Shown: positions 16,469 to 27,260 of the stretch, piece by piece
Layout of the letters: each line of letters begins with the position of its first letter
Position numbering within the stretch: position 1 is the stretch's first letter
Assembly (NCBI GenBank): GCA_017936565.1
Contig: JAGBFG010000020.1
Location: 1 to 60,331 of the forward strand
Reading direction: 5' to 3'
DNA from: Clostridia bacterium
GTDB taxonomy: Bacteria; Bacillota; Clostridia; Oscillospirales; CAG-272
Length of the DNA: 60,331 nt
Made by a program: the position numbers and the translations under genes
The notes under the pieces: generated by a model
What the model saw: only the letters and a program-made list of their open reading frames with translations
Told to the model about the DNA's origin: nothing
The model's database searches: none

Positions 16469-19400
16469 ATGGTTTACCGTATTTTTGTAGAAAAGAAAAA
16501 AGAAATGGCAAACGAGGCGAAGAGCCTTTTGGCAGACGCAAGGAGTCTTCTGGGAATAACCGCCTTGGAGGATGTGCGCGTTTTCAATCGCTACGATGTG
16601 GAAAACGTGGAGAAGTCCTTGTTTGACTATGCCCGCTTCACCGTATTTGCCGAGCCGCAATCGGATATTGTGACCGAGAGCGTTTTAGCAGAGGGCGCTG
16701 TTTTGTTTGCGGTGGAATACCTGCCCGGGCAGTTTGACCAAAGAGCCGATTCCGCGGCGCAATGTCTGCAAATCATTGCCAAGGGAGAGCGCCCCACGGT
16801 TCGCACCGCCAAGGTGTACGCCTTGTACGGCGCGCTGTCGCAAAAAGAGATTGAAGAGATAAAGAAATACGTGATAAACCCTGTGGAAGCGAGAGAGGCT
16901 TCTCTTGATGAGGTACAAACCCTGCAAGCGAAGTACGATCTGCCGACAGAGGTTGCGACCTTTGAGGGCTTTACGGCGCTCTCTCGGGAAGAATTGCAGG
17001 ATTTTATCAAAAGGTATGGGCTGGCAATGGATATCGACGATATTCTCTTCTGCCAAGCCTACTTCCAAAAGGAAGGGCGCAACCCCACGGTGACGGAAAT
17101 CCGTATGATAGATACCTATTGGTCGGACCATTGCCGTCACACCACCTTCTTAACCACGATTGACGAGGTGCATTTTGAGGACGCGCTTTTGCAAGCGGCA
17201 TATGACGAGTATGTGGCGACCAGAAAAGAGCTTGGAAGAACCAAGCCCGTTAATTTAATGGACATCGGAACCTTGGCTGCCAAATACTTGAAAAAGACGG
17301 GCAAGCTCGATAAGCTTGACGAGTCTGAGGAAATCAACGCCTGTACGGTTAAAATAAAAGTAACGGTGAACGGAGAAGAGCAGGATTGGCTTTTGCTTTT
17401 CAAGAACGAAACCCACAACCATCCCACCGAAATTGAGCCCTTCGGCGGTGCTGCTACCTGTATCGGCGGCGCTATCCGCGACCCGCTTTCGGGACGCTCC
17501 TACGTATATGGCGCTATGCGCGTCACGGGCGCGGGCGACCCCACACGTCCCGTTTCCGAGACGATGGAAGGCAAGCTCCCCCAGAGAAAAATCGTTTCAA
17601 CGGCGGCGGCAGGCTATTCCTCTTACGGAAACCAGATAGGCTTGGCTACGGGCATCGTTGACGAGCTTTACCATCCCGGCTATGCCGCGAAGAGAATGGA
17701 AATTGGCGCAGTTGTGGCAGCCGCACCCGCAAAAAACGTACGCCGCGAGGCTCCCTTGCCCGATGACATTATCATTTTGCTTGGTGGCAGAACAGGGCGC
17801 GATGGCTGCGGTGGCGCGACGGGCTCTTCCAAATCTCACACCCTTTCCTCTCTTGAAACCTGCGGCGCTGAGGTGCAAAAGGGTAACGCTCCCGAGGAAA
17901 GAAAATTACAGCGCTTGTTCCGCAACCCCGAGGCTTCCCGTATGATTAAACGCTGCAACGACTTTGGCGCGGGCGGTGTTTCGGTTGCTATCGGTGAGCT
18001 TGCGGACGGACTTGCCATTGATCTTGACGCTGTTCCCAAAAAATATGAGGGACTTGACGGCACGGAGCTTGCCATTTCCGAGTCTCAGGAGAGAATGGCG
18101 GTTGTGGTCGCTCCCGAGGATGTAGATGCCTTTATCCGCCTTGCCGACAGCGAAAACCTGGAAGCGACGGTTGTCGCGAGAGTAACGGCAGAGCCCCGCC
18201 TGCGTATGACCTGGAAGGGCAAGACCATTGTGGATATTTCCCGTGAATTCTTAAACTCCAACGGTGCTGAAAAGCATATCACCGTTTCCTGCCAAAAGAG
18301 CGGCGAGGTGTCAAAGGCGATACCCGCAGGCTTCAAGGAAGGGTATACTGCCTTGGTTGAGGACTTGAACGTCTGCTCCAAGCAGGGTCTTTCCGAGCGC
18401 TTTGACTCAACGGTAGGAGCGGGCACGGTCCTGATGCCCTTCGGCGGAAAGGAACAAAAAACGCCCATTCAGGCAATGGTACAGAAAATTTCCTTGGAAA
18501 AGGGCTTTACCGAGGACTGCTCCTTGATGGCTTGGGGCTACAACCCCTATCTGACCGAGGCATCTCCTTATCACGGCGCTTATCTGGCTGTGGTGGAGTC
18601 GGCTTGTAAATTGGTGGCGACAGGCGCGAAATTCGAGGACGTGTATCTGACCTTCCAGGAATATTTTGCCCGCCCCGGCAAGGACCCCTCTCGCTGGGGA
18701 CAGCCCTTGGCCGCTCTGCTTGGCGCGTTTTGCGCGCAAAAGAACTTGGGCATTGCCGCTATCGGCGGTAAGGACTCAATGAGCGGCACCTTTGAGAAAT
18801 TGGACGTTCCGCCCACCTTGGTTTCCTTTGCGGTGACCACCGAGAAGGTTTCCTCTATTGTTTCTCCCGAATTCAAGAAGGCGGGACACAAGGCTGTTTT
18901 GCTCCGTCCCTCTTACGATGAAAACGGTCTGCCTGAAACAAGCTCTCTGCTGGCGCTCTTTGAAAAGGTAAACAATGCTTTACAAGGTGGCAAGGCTTTT
19001 GCGGCGTACACGCTGGGCTTTGGCGGCGTGGCGGAGGCCGTTTATAAAATGGCAATCGGCAACGGCTTTGGCTTTACCTTTGACGAGAGCCTGACCTTGA
19101 CTGACATCTTCGGCTACGGCTATGGCGCCTTTGTTTTGGAAGTGGCAGAGGATTGGCAAGACGGTCTTTCTCTTGGTGTTATCACAAAAGAGGACTCCTT
19201 TGTTTACGGCAAAGAGCGCCTTTCTCTTGCGCTGTTACAGGAAAAATATGAAGGAAAGCTCGAGGGTGTTTATCCCACGCACGCCAAAGAGGACGAAGAG
19301 CCTATTAAGGCGCTTTCCTACACCAAGCGCCAAGGCAGTGCGCCCTTGGTTGCGCAAAGCAAGCCGCGCGTGCTGATTCCCGTGTTCCCCGGTACAAACT

Positions 19401-20167
19401 GCGAATACGAGTCTGCCAAGGCGGCAGAGCGCGCAGGCGCGGAAGCCGAGATTTTTGTCGTGAACAACTTAACGGCAAGCGGCATTGCCAAGAGCGTGGA
19501 AAGGTTCGCTTCTCGCTTGAAGGAAGCGCAGATTGTCTTTATTCCCGGCGGCTTCTCGGGCGGAGATGAGCCCGATGGCTCGGGTAAATTTATTACCGCT
19601 TTCTTCCGCAACGCGGCGGTAAAGGAAGCAACGGGCGAGCTGCTTGAAAAGCGCGACGGTCTTATGCTTGGTATCTGCAACGGCTTCCAGGCATTGATTA
19701 AGTTAGGTCTTGTGCCGTATGGCAAGATTATGGATACGGACGCTTCCTGTCCCACCCTGACCTTCAACTCCATTGGCAGACACCAATCCCGTATTGTCAG
19801 AACAAGAGTTGCTTCCGTGGCTTCACCCTGGATGGCAGGTTGTGAGGTTGGCGAGATTTATTCCGTGCCGATTTCTCACGGTGAGGGACGCTTTATTGCA
19901 GAGCCTGCCGTTTTGCAGCAGCTGATTGCCAACGGGCAGGTTGCCACACAGTACGTGGATTTAGAGGGCAATCCTACCTCGGACATTCGCTTTAACCCCA
20001 ACAACTCCGTAAATGCGATTGAGGGTATCTTCTCTCCTGACGGCAGAGTGTTCGGTAAAATGGGACACAGCGAGAGATACGAAAGCGGGCTCTACCGCAA
20101 CGTTGAGGGCGAATACGATATGAAGCTGTTTGCCTCGGCTGTCAAATATTACGGTCTTGGGCTGTAA
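16469..20167 (+). CDS. purL: Phosphoribosylformylglycinamidine synthase, single-chain
   Basis: Converts FGAR and glutamine to FGAM. At 1232 residues it is the long form with the synthetase and glutaminase in one chain, so no purS or purQ is needed. Visible: the N-terminal PurS-like region, [12 protein letters not shown] (catalytic His block), [51 protein letters not shown], and the C-terminal class I amidotransferase with [27 protein letters not shown] (nucleophile Cys) and ISHGEGRF with the catalytic His. The active glutaminase contrasts with the cysteine-less PurF homologue in the same operon. Confidence 0.96.
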   Translation: MVYRIFVEKKKEMANEAKSLLADARSLLGITALEDVRVFNRYDVENVEKSLFDYARFTVFAEPQSDIVTESVLAEGAVLFAVEYLPGQFDQRADSAAQCLQIIAKGERPTVRTAKVYALYGALSQKEIEEIKKYVINPVEAREASLDEVQTLQAKYDLPTEVATFEGFTALSREELQDFIKRYGLAMDIDDILFCQAYFQKEGRNPTVTEIRMIDTYWSDHCRHTTFLTTIDEVHFEDALLQAAYDEYVATRKELGRTKPVNLMDIGTLAAKYLKKTGKLDKLDESEEINACTVKIKVTVNGEEQDWLLLFKNETHNHPTEIEPFGGAATCIGGAIRDPLSGRSYVYGAMRVTGAGDPTRPVSETMEGKLPQRKIVSTAAAGYSSYGNQIGLATGIVDELYHPGYAAKRMEIGAVVAAAPAKNVRREAPLPDDIIILLGGRTGRDGCGGATGSSKSHTLSSLETCGAEVQKGNAPEERKLQRLFRNPEASRMIKRCNDFGAGGVSVAIGELADGLAIDLDAVPKKYEGLDGTELAISESQERMAVVVAPEDVDAFIRLADSENLEATVVARVTAEPRLRMTWKGKTIVDISREFLNSNGAEKHITVSCQKSGEVSKAIPAGFKEGYTALVEDLNVCSKQGLSERFDSTVGAGTVLMPFGGKEQKTPIQAMVQKISLEKGFTEDCSLMAWGYNPYLTEASPYHGAYLAVVESACKLVATGAKFEDVYLTFQEYFARPGKDPSRWGQPLAALLGAFCAQKNLGIAAIGGKDSMSGTFEKLDVPPTLVSFAVTTEKVSSIVSPEFKKAGHKAVLLRPSYDENGLPETSSLLALFEKVNNALQGGKAFAAYTLGFGGVAEAVYKMAIGNGFGFTFDESLTLTDIFGYGYGAFVLEVAEDWQDGLSLGVITKEDSFVYGKERLSLALLQEKYEGKLEGVYPTHAKEDEEPIKALSYTKRQGSAPLVAQSKPRVLIPVFPGTNCEYESAKAAERAGAEAEIFVVNNLTASGIAKSVERFASRLKEAQIVFIPGGFSGGDEPDGSGKFITAFFRNAAVKEATGELLEKRDGLMLGICNGFQALIKLGLVPYGKIMDTDASCPTLTFNSIGRHQSRIVRTRVASVASPWMAGCEVGEIYSVPISHGEGRFIAEPAVLQQLIANGQVATQYVDLEGNPTSDIRFNPNNSVNAIEGIFSPDGRVFGKMGHSERYESGLYRNVEGEYDMKLFASAVKYYGLGL

Positions 20168-20207
20168 AGCAAGAAATAAAAAAACAGAGAAAAAGGGGAT
20201 TTATAAA

Positions 20208-21884
20208 ATGGCTTATCTTTCCGATATTGAAATTGCGCAAGCGTGCAAAATGAAGCACATCACCGAAATCGCGAAAACGGCATCGGTTGACGACAAATAT
20301 TTGGAGCCTTATGGCAAATACAAGGCAAAAATTGACCTTTCTCTTTTGAAGGAAACCGAAAAGAAGGACGGAAAGCTGGTTTTGGTGACCGCTATCACCC
20401 CCACTCCTGCGGGAGAGGGAAAAACCACCACGACCATTGGTCTGGCTGACGGCTTGCGCCGCATTGGCAAAAACGTGACCGTGGCGCTTCGCGAGCCCTC
20501 GCTCGGTCCTGTATTCGGTGTGAAGGGTGGCGCGGCAGGCGGCGGATACGCCCAAGTCGTTCCTATGGAAGACATCAATCTTCACTTCACGGGCGACTTC
20601 CACGCCATTGGCGCTGCCAACAACCTTCTGGCAGCGATGCTTGACAACCATATTCAACAGGGCAATACCCTTGGCATTGACCCCCGCAAGATTACTTGGA
20701 AGCGCTGTGTGGATATGAACGACAGACAGCTTCGCTTTGTGGTGGACGGACTTGGCGGAAAGGTAAACGGAACGCCCCGCGAGGACGGCTTTGACATCAC
20801 CGTTGCCTCGGAAATTATGGCGGTTTTGTGCCTTGCTGACTCCTTGGCGGATTTGAAAACGCGCCTTGCCCGCATCATCGTAGGGTACACCTATGACGAC
20901 AAGCCCGTTACCGCAGGCGATTTGAAGGCGGCAGGGGCTATGGCGGCGCTTTTGAAGGACGCCTTGAAGCCTAACTTAGTGCAAACCTTAGAGGGCACCC
21001 CCGCATTTGTGCACGGCGGGCCCTTTGCCAATATCGCGCACGGCTGTAACTCCGTTATCGCCACCAAGATGGCGTTGAAGATGGGTGACTACACCATCAC
21101 CGAGGCAGGCTTTGGCGCGGATCTTGGCGCGGAAAAGTTCTTGGACATCAAATGCCGTATGGCAGGGCTTGTTCCCTCTGCTGTCGTGGTGGTCGCGACG
21201 GTACGCGCCTTGAAGATGCACGGCGGTATGGCAAAGACCGAGCTTGGCAATGAGAATATCGAGGCATTAGAGGCGGGCATTCCCAACCTTCTGCGCCACG
21301 TATCCAATATGAAGAATGTATATCGCTTGCCCACCGTGGTGGCGGTCAACCGTTTCCCTACGGATACCGACAAGGAAATTGCCTTTATCATTGAGAAGTG
21401 TCGGGCACTTGGCGTGAACACCGTGCTTTCTACCGTTTGGGCAGAGGGCGGTAAGGGCGCTGAGGAATTGGCAAAAGAGGTTGTTCGTCTTTGCGAAGAG
21501 GAAAAGGGCGACTTTACCTTTGCTTATGAGAGCGAGCTTTCCTTGGAAGAAAAAATCGAGGCGCTTGTGAAGAAGGTATACGGCGGAAAAGACGTTTCCA
21601 TTATGCCTGCCGCCAAGGCACAGCTGCAAAAGCTGACTGAAATGGGCTTTGGCAACCTGCCTATTTGCGTGGCAAAGACGCAGTACAGCTTCTCGGACAA
21701 CCCTGCGCTTCTTGGCGCACCCGTTGATTTCACCGTGACGGTGAAGAACGTGAAAATTTCCGCAGGCGCGGGCTTTGTCGTGGTGTTGACGGGCGATATT
21801 ATGACCATGCCGGGGCTTCCCAAGGTTCCTGCCGCAGAGCGCATTGACGTTGACGAGGACGGCAAAATTTCCGGCTTGTTCTAA
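20208..21884 (+). CDS. fhs: Formate-tetrahydrofolate ligase
   Basis: Makes 10-formyl-THF from formate, THF and ATP. The 558-residue length is canonical. [25 protein letters not shown] holds the ATP-binding P-loop; [41 protein letters not shown] is the family signature. Acetogens use it in the Wood-Ljungdahl branch and others for purines; here it is the last gene of the purine operon, which also encodes a formate-type channel and two formyltransferases, so its job is one-carbon supply for purine synthesis. Start at 20208 after AAAAGGGG; an earlier in-frame start lies inside purL. Confidence 0.96.
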   Translation: MAYLSDIEIAQACKMKHITEIAKTASVDDKYLEPYGKYKAKIDLSLLKETEKKDGKLVLVTAITPTPAGEGKTTTTIGLADGLRRIGKNVTVALREPSLGPVFGVKGGAAGGGYAQVVPMEDINLHFTGDFHAIGAANNLLAAMLDNHIQQGNTLGIDPRKITWKRCVDMNDRQLRFVVDGLGGKVNGTPREDGFDITVASEIMAVLCLADSLADLKTRLARIIVGYTYDDKPVTAGDLKAAGAMAALLKDALKPNLVQTLEGTPAFVHGGPFANIAHGCNSVIATKMALKMGDYTITEAGFGADLGAEKFLDIKCRMAGLVPSAVVVVATVRALKMHGGMAKTELGNENIEALEAGIPNLLRHVSNMKNVYRLPTVVAVNRFPTDTDKEIAFIIEKCRALGVNTVLSTVWAEGGKGAEELAKEVVRLCEEEKGDFTFAYESELSLEEKIEALVKKVYGGKDVSIMPAAKAQLQKLTEMGFGNLPICVAKTQYSFSDNPALLGAPVDFTVTVKNVKISAGAGFVVVLTGDIMTMPGLPKVPAAERIDVDEDGKISGLF

Positions 21885-21909
21885 TAAAGAACGAAACAAA
21901 AACGAAACA

Positions 21910-21983
21910 AAAACGGCTTCAAAGGGCGATATATCCCCAAAGGCGAAATGCCTTTGGGGCGCTTTCAGGAAGCCGTTTTTTTG
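21910..21983 (+). terminator. Terminator of the purine operon
   Basis: Long branched hairpin: outer arms AAACGGCTTC/GAAGCCGTTT, inner arms CCCCAAAGGC/GCCTTTGGGG, then TTTTTTT. It ends the roughly 14-kb purE-fhs unit. The following 21984-22200 holds only AT-rich sequence and possible weak ArgR sites. Confidence 0.9.
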
Positions 21984-22200
21984 TGTATAAAGAGGGCTTT
22001 TTGCGCCGTAGGGAAGTGCTTACTTTCCGCGGGGAGTGCATATAAACGCAAAAAACCGAAAAAATATGCAAAACAAAGAATAAATATGCAATAAATATTC
22101 ATTTTGAAGAAAAAAGAAAAGACAGAATGCACAAAATGATGCACGAGGACGGGAAATGTATTGTACAATGCGTGGAAAAATGAAAAAAAGCAAAAAAACT

Positions 22201-22218
22201 ATTGCATAAATTTTCAAA
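22201..22218 (+). promoter_or_regulatory. Candidate ARG box overlapping the argG -35 region
   Basis: The 18 bases read ATTGCATAAATTTTCAAA, 16 of 18 compatible with the ArgR/AhrC consensus TNTGNATWWWWATNCANA as I recall it. It covers the -35 box and part of the spacer. A looser site lies at about 22085-22107 (ATGCAATAAATATTCAT, one base longer). Confidence 0.55.
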
Positions 22219-22230
22219 ATAATATATAAT
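22202..22230 (+). promoter_or_regulatory. Promoter of the arginine operon
   Basis: TTGCAT, 17-bp spacer, TATAAT, about 66 bp upstream of the argG ATG. It lies between two ARG-box-like sequences. Confidence 0.8.
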
Positions 22231-22257
22231 AGGGGCAATTAAAAATCCGCATACGAA

Positions 22258-22275
22258 AATGAATTTTTATGCAGA
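22258..22275 (+). promoter_or_regulatory. ARG box (ArgR/AhrC operator) before argG
   Basis: AATGAATTTTTATGCAGA agrees with the TNTGNATWWWWATNCANA consensus at 17 of 18 positions. It lies between the -10 box and the argG ribosome binding site, a position suited to repression by arginine-bound ArgR. No argR gene is in the window. Confidence 0.7.
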
Positions 22276-22295
22276 GCAATAAGGAGAACGTAAAA

Positions 22296-23525
22296 ATGGC
22301 AGACAAGGAAATCAAAAAAATCGTTTTAGCATATTCGGGAGGGCTTGATACCTCTATCATCATTCCGTGGTTGAAGGAGAATTACAACAACCCTGAAATC
22401 ATTGCCGTTTCCGGCAATGTTGGACAGGCAGACGAGCTTGAGGGCTTGGAAGAGAAGGCATTGAAGACGGGCGCGTCCAAGCTCTATATTGAGGACTTGA
22501 CGGACGAATTCGTTAACGATATGATTATCCCCACCTTGCAGGCAGGGGCAAAATACGAGGAATATCTTTTGGGTACCGCCTTGGCGCGTCCTATCATTGG
22601 TAAGCGCTTGGCTGAAATTGCCATTGCCGAGGGGGCAGACGCTATTTGCCACGGCTGCACGGGTAAGGGCAATGACCAGGTTCGCTTTGAGCTTGCTATC
22701 AAGGCATTTGCTCCCGGTATCAAAATCATTGCTCCTTGGCGTGAGTGGGATATCAAATCCCGTGAGGAAGAGATTGCGTATGCCGAGGCGCACAACGTAC
22801 CTCTTAAAATCAACCGCGAAACCAACTACTCCAAGGACAAGAATATGTGGCATCTTTCACACGAGGGCTTGGATTTGGAGGATGCGGGCAATGAGCCTCT
22901 TTACGAGAAGGAAGGCTTTTTGGAAATGGGCGTTTCTCCCCTGCAAGCGCCTGACACTCCCACCTACGTGACCTTGGATTTCGTCTCGGGTGTGCCCGTT
23001 GCCTTGGACGGTGTTTCTATGAGCGCTAAGGATATTATCTTGAAGCTCAACGAAATCGGCGGCGCCAACGGCATCGGTCTTCTTGACATTGTGGAAAACC
23101 GTTTGGTCGGTATGAAATGCCGCGGCGTTTATGAGACGCCCGGTGGCGCTATTCTGTACTTTGCGCACAACTATCTTGAAACTCTTTGCCTTGACAAAAT
23201 GACCAAGCACAAGAAGGAAGAGCTGGCTATCACCTTTGCTGACCTTCTTTACAACGGTCAATGGTACACCCCCTTGCGCGAGGCGCTTTCTGCCTTTGTT
23301 TCCAAGACGCAGGAGCACGTAACGGGTAAGGTGAAGGTAAAGCTTTACAAGGGTAATATGATAAAAGCGGGCGCTTGGAGCGATTGGTCGCTCTACTCCG
23401 AGGAGATAGCCACCTTTGGCGAGGACCACGTGTACGACCAGAAGGATAGCAAGGGCTTTATCAACCTTTGGGGCTTGCCGATTTCGGTGCAGGCACAGGT
23501 GAACGCGAAAAACAAAAACAAGTAA
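22296..23525 (+). CDS. argG: Argininosuccinate synthase
   Basis: Condenses citrulline and aspartate with ATP. The 409 residues begin with the PP-loop [19 protein letters not shown] (SGGLDTS at 14-20), then [17 protein letters not shown] and [14 protein letters not shown], the aspartate and citrulline loops, and [19 protein letters not shown] start at 22296 because AAGGAGAACG lies 6 bases upstream; an upstream ATG at 22269 lies within the operator region. First gene of the arginine operon. Confidence 0.96.
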   Translation: MADKEIKKIVLAYSGGLDTSIIIPWLKENYNNPEIIAVSGNVGQADELEGLEEKALKTGASKLYIEDLTDEFVNDMIIPTLQAGAKYEEYLLGTALARPIIGKRLAEIAIAEGADAICHGCTGKGNDQVRFELAIKAFAPGIKIIAPWREWDIKSREEEIAYAEAHNVPLKINRETNYSKDKNMWHLSHEGLDLEDAGNEPLYEKEGFLEMGVSPLQAPDTPTYVTLDFVSGVPVALDGVSMSAKDIILKLNEIGGANGIGLLDIVENRLVGMKCRGVYETPGGAILYFAHNYLETLCLDKMTKHKKEELAITFADLLYNGQWYTPLREALSAFVSKTQEHVTGKVKVKLYKGNMIKAGAWSDWSLYSEEIATFGEDHVYDQKDSKGFINLWGLPISVQAQVNAKNKNK

Positions 23526-23627
23526 GACAAGCAGGGCGGCGAAGCAAAAATAGAAGGTGCAGAGCTGCCCTCTTTTGTGTGAATGCCGACAAAAGACATA
23601 AATTTTGAAAAGTCAGAGGATAAGTAT

Positions 23628-25007
23628 ATGGAAAAAATGTGGGCGGGGCGCTTTGCCAAGGCGCTTGACAAGCAGGCGGATGATTTTAACTCCTCCTTGC
23701 ATTTTGACGCCAGAATGTACAAGCAGGATATAGAGGGCTCCATGGCGCACGCCGCTATGCTCGCCTCAAAGGGTATTCTTTCGGCAAAGGACGCAGAAGA
23801 GATTATCAAGACCTTGGGAGACATTCTCTCGGACATTCAAAGCGGCGCTCTTTCCTTGGAAGCCGAGGCTGAGGATATCCATATGTTCGTGGAAGCGGAG
23901 CTGACCAAGAGAATTGGGGATGCCGGACGCCGTCTTCACACCGCCAGAAGCCGCAATGACCAGGTGGCTGTGGATATTCGCCTGTATTTGCGGGAAGAGG
24001 GAGAGGGCATCATTTCGATGCTGCAAGAGCTTTTGGCTGTGATTGTAAAGCAAGCGGAGGAAAACCAGTCTGCCATTATGCCCGGCTACACCCATTTGCA
24101 GCGGGCACAGCCCATTTTGTTTTCCCACCATCTTCTTGCCTATGCTATGATGTTCTTGCGGGATATTGACCGCTTGCGCGATGCCTTGAAGAGAATGAAC
24201 CTTTCGCCCTTGGGCTCTTGCGCCCTGGCGGGCACGACCTATGACACCGACAGGGAGAGCGAAGCGAAGGCTCTTGGGTTTGACGGCATTACCTTAAACA
24301 GTATTGACGGTGTTTCCGACAGAGATTTTTGCGTGGAGCTGCTTTCCGCGTTTGCCACGGTGATGATGCACCTTTCCCGTTTTTCCGAGGAAATTATTTT
24401 GTGGTGCAGCTGGGAATTTAAGTTTGTGGAGCTTGACGACTCCTATACCACGGGCTCGTCCATTATGCCCCAGAAGAAAAATCCCGATATTGCCGAGCTT
24501 GTTCGCGGCAAAACGGGTCGTGTTTACGGCGACCTTATGGCGATGCTGACGGTCTTAAAAGGGATTCCCTTGGCATACAACAAGGATATGCAAGAGGACA
24601 AAGAGGCTATCTTTGACGCGATTGATACGGTAAAGCAATGCCTGACCGTCTTCCCCCCGATGCTTGCGGGAATGAAGGTTTTGAAGGAAAATATGTTCTC
24701 TGCGGCGCAAAAGGGCTTTATCAATGCCACCGATCTTGCGGATTATCTCACCAAAAAGGGCTTGCCCTTCCGCACCGCCTACAAGATTTCAGGACAGGCG
24801 GTTGCCTATTGCATTAAAGAGGGCAAGGTGCTTGATGAGATGAGCTTAGAGGAATATCGCGCCCTTTGCCCCGAAATTGAAGAGGACGTGTATGAAGCCA
24901 TTGACTTATACACCTGTGTGAAAACGAGAATTTCCGCAGGCGGCACAGGACCCGAGTCGGTGAAAAATCAAATTGCGTTCGTTAAAGGAAAAATAGAGAA
25001 TGTATAA
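23628..25007 (+). CDS. argH: Argininosuccinate lyase
   Basis: Splits argininosuccinate to arginine and fumarate. The 459 residues start MEKMWAGRFAKALDKQADDFNSS, followed by HTARSRNDQVAVD, GYTHLQRAQPILFSHHLLAYA (catalytic His) and the fumarase-superfamily signature GSSIMPQKKNPD with the catalytic Ser. The start at 23628 is chosen over one 15 codons earlier for its AGAGGA site and family alignment. It overlaps argC by 8 bases. Confidence 0.96.
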   Translation: MEKMWAGRFAKALDKQADDFNSSLHFDARMYKQDIEGSMAHAAMLASKGILSAKDAEEIIKTLGDILSDIQSGALSLEAEAEDIHMFVEAELTKRIGDAGRRLHTARSRNDQVAVDIRLYLREEGEGIISMLQELLAVIVKQAEENQSAIMPGYTHLQRAQPILFSHHLLAYAMMFLRDIDRLRDALKRMNLSPLGSCALAGTTYDTDRESEAKALGFDGITLNSIDGVSDRDFCVELLSAFATVMMHLSRFSEEIILWCSWEFKFVELDDSYTTGSSIMPQKKNPDIAELVRGKTGRVYGDLMAMLTVLKGIPLAYNKDMQEDKEAIFDAIDTVKQCLTVFPPMLAGMKVLKENMFSAAQKGFINATDLADYLTKKGLPFRTAYKISGQAVAYCIKEGKVLDEMSLEEYRALCPEIEEDVYEAIDLYTCVKTRISAGGTGPESVKNQIAFVKGKIENV

Positions 25008-25923
25008 GGTTTTTATAGATGGAAGCGCGGGAACGACAGGTCTTAAAATCGTAGAGCGGTTATCCGAAGAGAAGGACATCAGTCTTCTCGTTCTGCCCGA
25101 AGAAAAAAGAAAAGACACTCTTGCCAGAAGGGAAGCGCTCAACGAAGCGGACGTGGCATTTCTTTGCCTGCCTGATGAGGCTGCTATTGAGGCGGTTTCC
25201 CTGGTGGAAAATGAGAAGGTTGCCATTATTGATACCTCAACTGCCCACAGAACCAACCCCTCTTGGACGTACGGCTTTGCGGAGCTTGCAGGACAGCGGG
25301 AGAAAATCAGAAGCTCCAAGAGAATTGCCAACCCCGGCTGTCACGCAAGCGGCTTTATCGCCTTGGTGAAGCCCTTGGTGGATGCGGGACTGATTGGCAA
25401 GGAAGAGTGCCTTTCCTGCTTTTCCTTGACAGGCTATACAGGCGGCGGCAAAAAAATGATTGCTGAATATGAGGCAAAGGACACGCCCCTTCTTTATGAT
25501 GCTCCCCGTCAGTACGGGCTTTCCCAGCATCATAAGCACCTGCCCGAAATGGCAAGGCTTTGCTCTCTTGAAAGAGAGCCTCTGTTCTGTCCCATCGTTG
25601 CGGCTTTCCCAAGAGGAATGGAAGTGACAGTACCCCTGTTTTCCCATCAGGTGAAGGGAAGCATTGAGGATATCAAGGCGGTATACGCGGCTTATTACCA
25701 AGAGGGTGTTGTGCGCTTCAAGGATGCGGCAGACGAGGGCGGCTTCTTATCCGCTTGTAAAACGGCGGGTCTTGACAGTATGGAAATTTCGGTATATGGC
25801 AACGGGGAGCGAATGCTCTTGGTCAGCCGATTTGACAATCTTGGCAAGGGCGCCAGCGGAGCTGCCATACAGAATATGAATATTTATCTTGGCAGGGAAG
25901 AAACTGCGGGCTTGACACTGTAA
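25000..25923 (+). CDS. argC: N-acetyl-gamma-glutamyl-phosphate reductase, short (type 2)
   Basis: NADPH-dependent reduction of N-acetylglutamyl phosphate. At 307 residues it is the type 2 form, shorter than the roughly 345-residue type 1. The N-terminus VFIDGSAGTTGLKIVERL is the Rossmann dinucleotide loop; RIANPGCHASGFIALV holds the catalytic cysteine; GLSQHHKHLPEM provides the catalytic histidine region. It overlaps argH by 8 bases; argJ follows after 79 bp. Confidence 0.94.
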   Translation: MYKVFIDGSAGTTGLKIVERLSEEKDISLLVLPEEKRKDTLARREALNEADVAFLCLPDEAAIEAVSLVENEKVAIIDTSTAHRTNPSWTYGFAELAGQREKIRSSKRIANPGCHASGFIALVKPLVDAGLIGKEECLSCFSLTGYTGGGKKMIAEYEAKDTPLLYDAPRQYGLSQHHKHLPEMARLCSLEREPLFCPIVAAFPRGMEVTVPLFSHQVKGSIEDIKAVYAAYYQEGVVRFKDAADEGGFLSACKTAGLDSMEISVYGNGERMLLVSRFDNLGKGASGAAIQNMNIYLGREETAGLTL

Positions 25924-25969
25924 AAAAGCATAAAAACAAAAAAACGATAAAGATTCGACAAAGAAAGGA

Positions 25970-25988
25970 AGCTCTCACCACAGAGAGC
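25970..25988 (+). other. Hairpin in the argC-argJ gap
   Basis: AGCTCTC/GAGAGCT with a CACCA-type loop lies between an AAAGGAAG motif and a second GGAAG closer to the argJ ATG. No U-tract follows. It may modulate argJ translation or mark an RNA processing site; the evidence is structure only. Confidence 0.45.
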
Positions 25989-26002
25989 TGGAAGCACGAT
26001 AA

Positions 26003-27217
26003 ATGGAAATGATAAAGGGCGGCGTTTGCGCCGCAAAGGGCTTTCGGGCAAACGGTATTCATTGCGGTATTCGCAAGAACAAGGAAAAGAAGGATCTGGC
26101 GCTGATATGCAGCGACGTGCCTGCTAAGGCTGCCGCCGTATATACCACGAATTTGGTCAAGGGCGCGCCCCTGACCGTTACCAAAAAGCACATTGAAAAC
26201 GGCGTTGCCCAAGCGGTTATCTGCAACAGCGGAAACGCCAACACCTGCAATGCAAACGGCATTGAAATTGCCGAGGGAATGAGCGCGCTTGTGGCAGAGG
26301 GCTTGCACATCAAGGCAGAGGACGTGGTGGTTGCAAGCACAGGCGTCATCGGTCAGCCCTTGGACATTGCTCCTATTCAAAACGGTATGGATGCGCTTTG
26401 CGGGGGGCTTTCGTATGATGGGAGTCTATACGCCGCAGAAGCGATTATGACGACGGACACCGCCGTCAAGGAAATTGCTCTTTCCTTTACCGTGGGCGGA
26501 AAAACCTGCCATATTGGCGGTATTGCCAAGGGAAGCGGTATGATTCATCCCAATATGGCGACAATGCTTGTGTTTATCACCACCGACGTCGCGATTTCCT
26601 CTGCTATGCTTTCAAAGGCATTGCAAAGCGACATCAAGGAAACCTTTAATATGATTAGCATTGACGGCGACACCTCTACAAACGATATGGTGGTCGTTTT
26701 GGCAAACGGTTTGGCGGAAAACCCCGAAATTACCGCCGAGGGCGAGGCTTTTGATGCCTTTATGAAGGCTCTGAATACAGTCAACGTGGCTCTTTGCAGA
26801 GCCATTGCGGGGGATGGCGAGGGCGCAAGCCGCCTGCTTGAATGCGCGGTTGACGGGGCAAAGACACTTCTTGACGCCAATAAGGTTGCCAAGAGCGTTA
26901 TCTGTTCAAGTCTTTTGAAGGCGGCTATCTTCGGAGCGGACGCCAACTGGGGACGGGTGCTTTGCGCTATCGGATACAGCGGCGCTTGCGTTGACGTGTC
27001 CAAGATTGACGTGTATTTCTCTTCCGCAAAGGGAAGCATTTTGGTTTGCAAGGACGGAAGCGGCGTTGATTTTTCCGAGGAAAAGGCAAAGGAAATTTTG
27101 CTTGAAAAGGAAATCACGGTTGTGGTCCATCTGAATGACGGCAGCTTTGCCTCAAAGGCGTGGGGCTGCGATTTGACATACGAATACGTCAGAATCAACG
27201 GCGACTACCGCTCTTAA
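26003..27217 (+). CDS. argJ: Bifunctional glutamate N-acetyltransferase / ornithine acetyltransferase
   Basis: Recycles the acetyl group from N-acetylornithine to glutamate. The 404-residue precursor begins GGVCAAKGFRANGIHCGIRKN and carries KGSGMIHPNMATMLVF, where family members self-cleave between Ala and Thr of NMATML to expose the catalytic Thr. ICNSGNANTCN and FGADANWGRVLCAIGYSGA complete the signature. With argC, B, D and F in the same operon and no argA or argE, acetyl cycling is the evident route. Confidence 0.96.
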   Translation: MEMIKGGVCAAKGFRANGIHCGIRKNKEKKDLALICSDVPAKAAAVYTTNLVKGAPLTVTKKHIENGVAQAVICNSGNANTCNANGIEIAEGMSALVAEGLHIKAEDVVVASTGVIGQPLDIAPIQNGMDALCGGLSYDGSLYAAEAIMTTDTAVKEIALSFTVGGKTCHIGGIAKGSGMIHPNMATMLVFITTDVAISSAMLSKALQSDIKETFNMISIDGDTSTNDMVVVLANGLAENPEITAEGEAFDAFMKALNTVNVALCRAIAGDGEGASRLLECAVDGAKTLLDANKVAKSVICSSLLKAAIFGADANWGRVLCAIGYSGACVDVSKIDVYFSSAKGSILVCKDGSGVDFSEEKAKEILLEKEITVVVHLNDGSFASKAWGCDLTYEYVRINGDYRS

Positions 27218-27260
27218 AGATAAAGCAATTTTGCGACAGACAGAAAGGAATGCTCATAAA

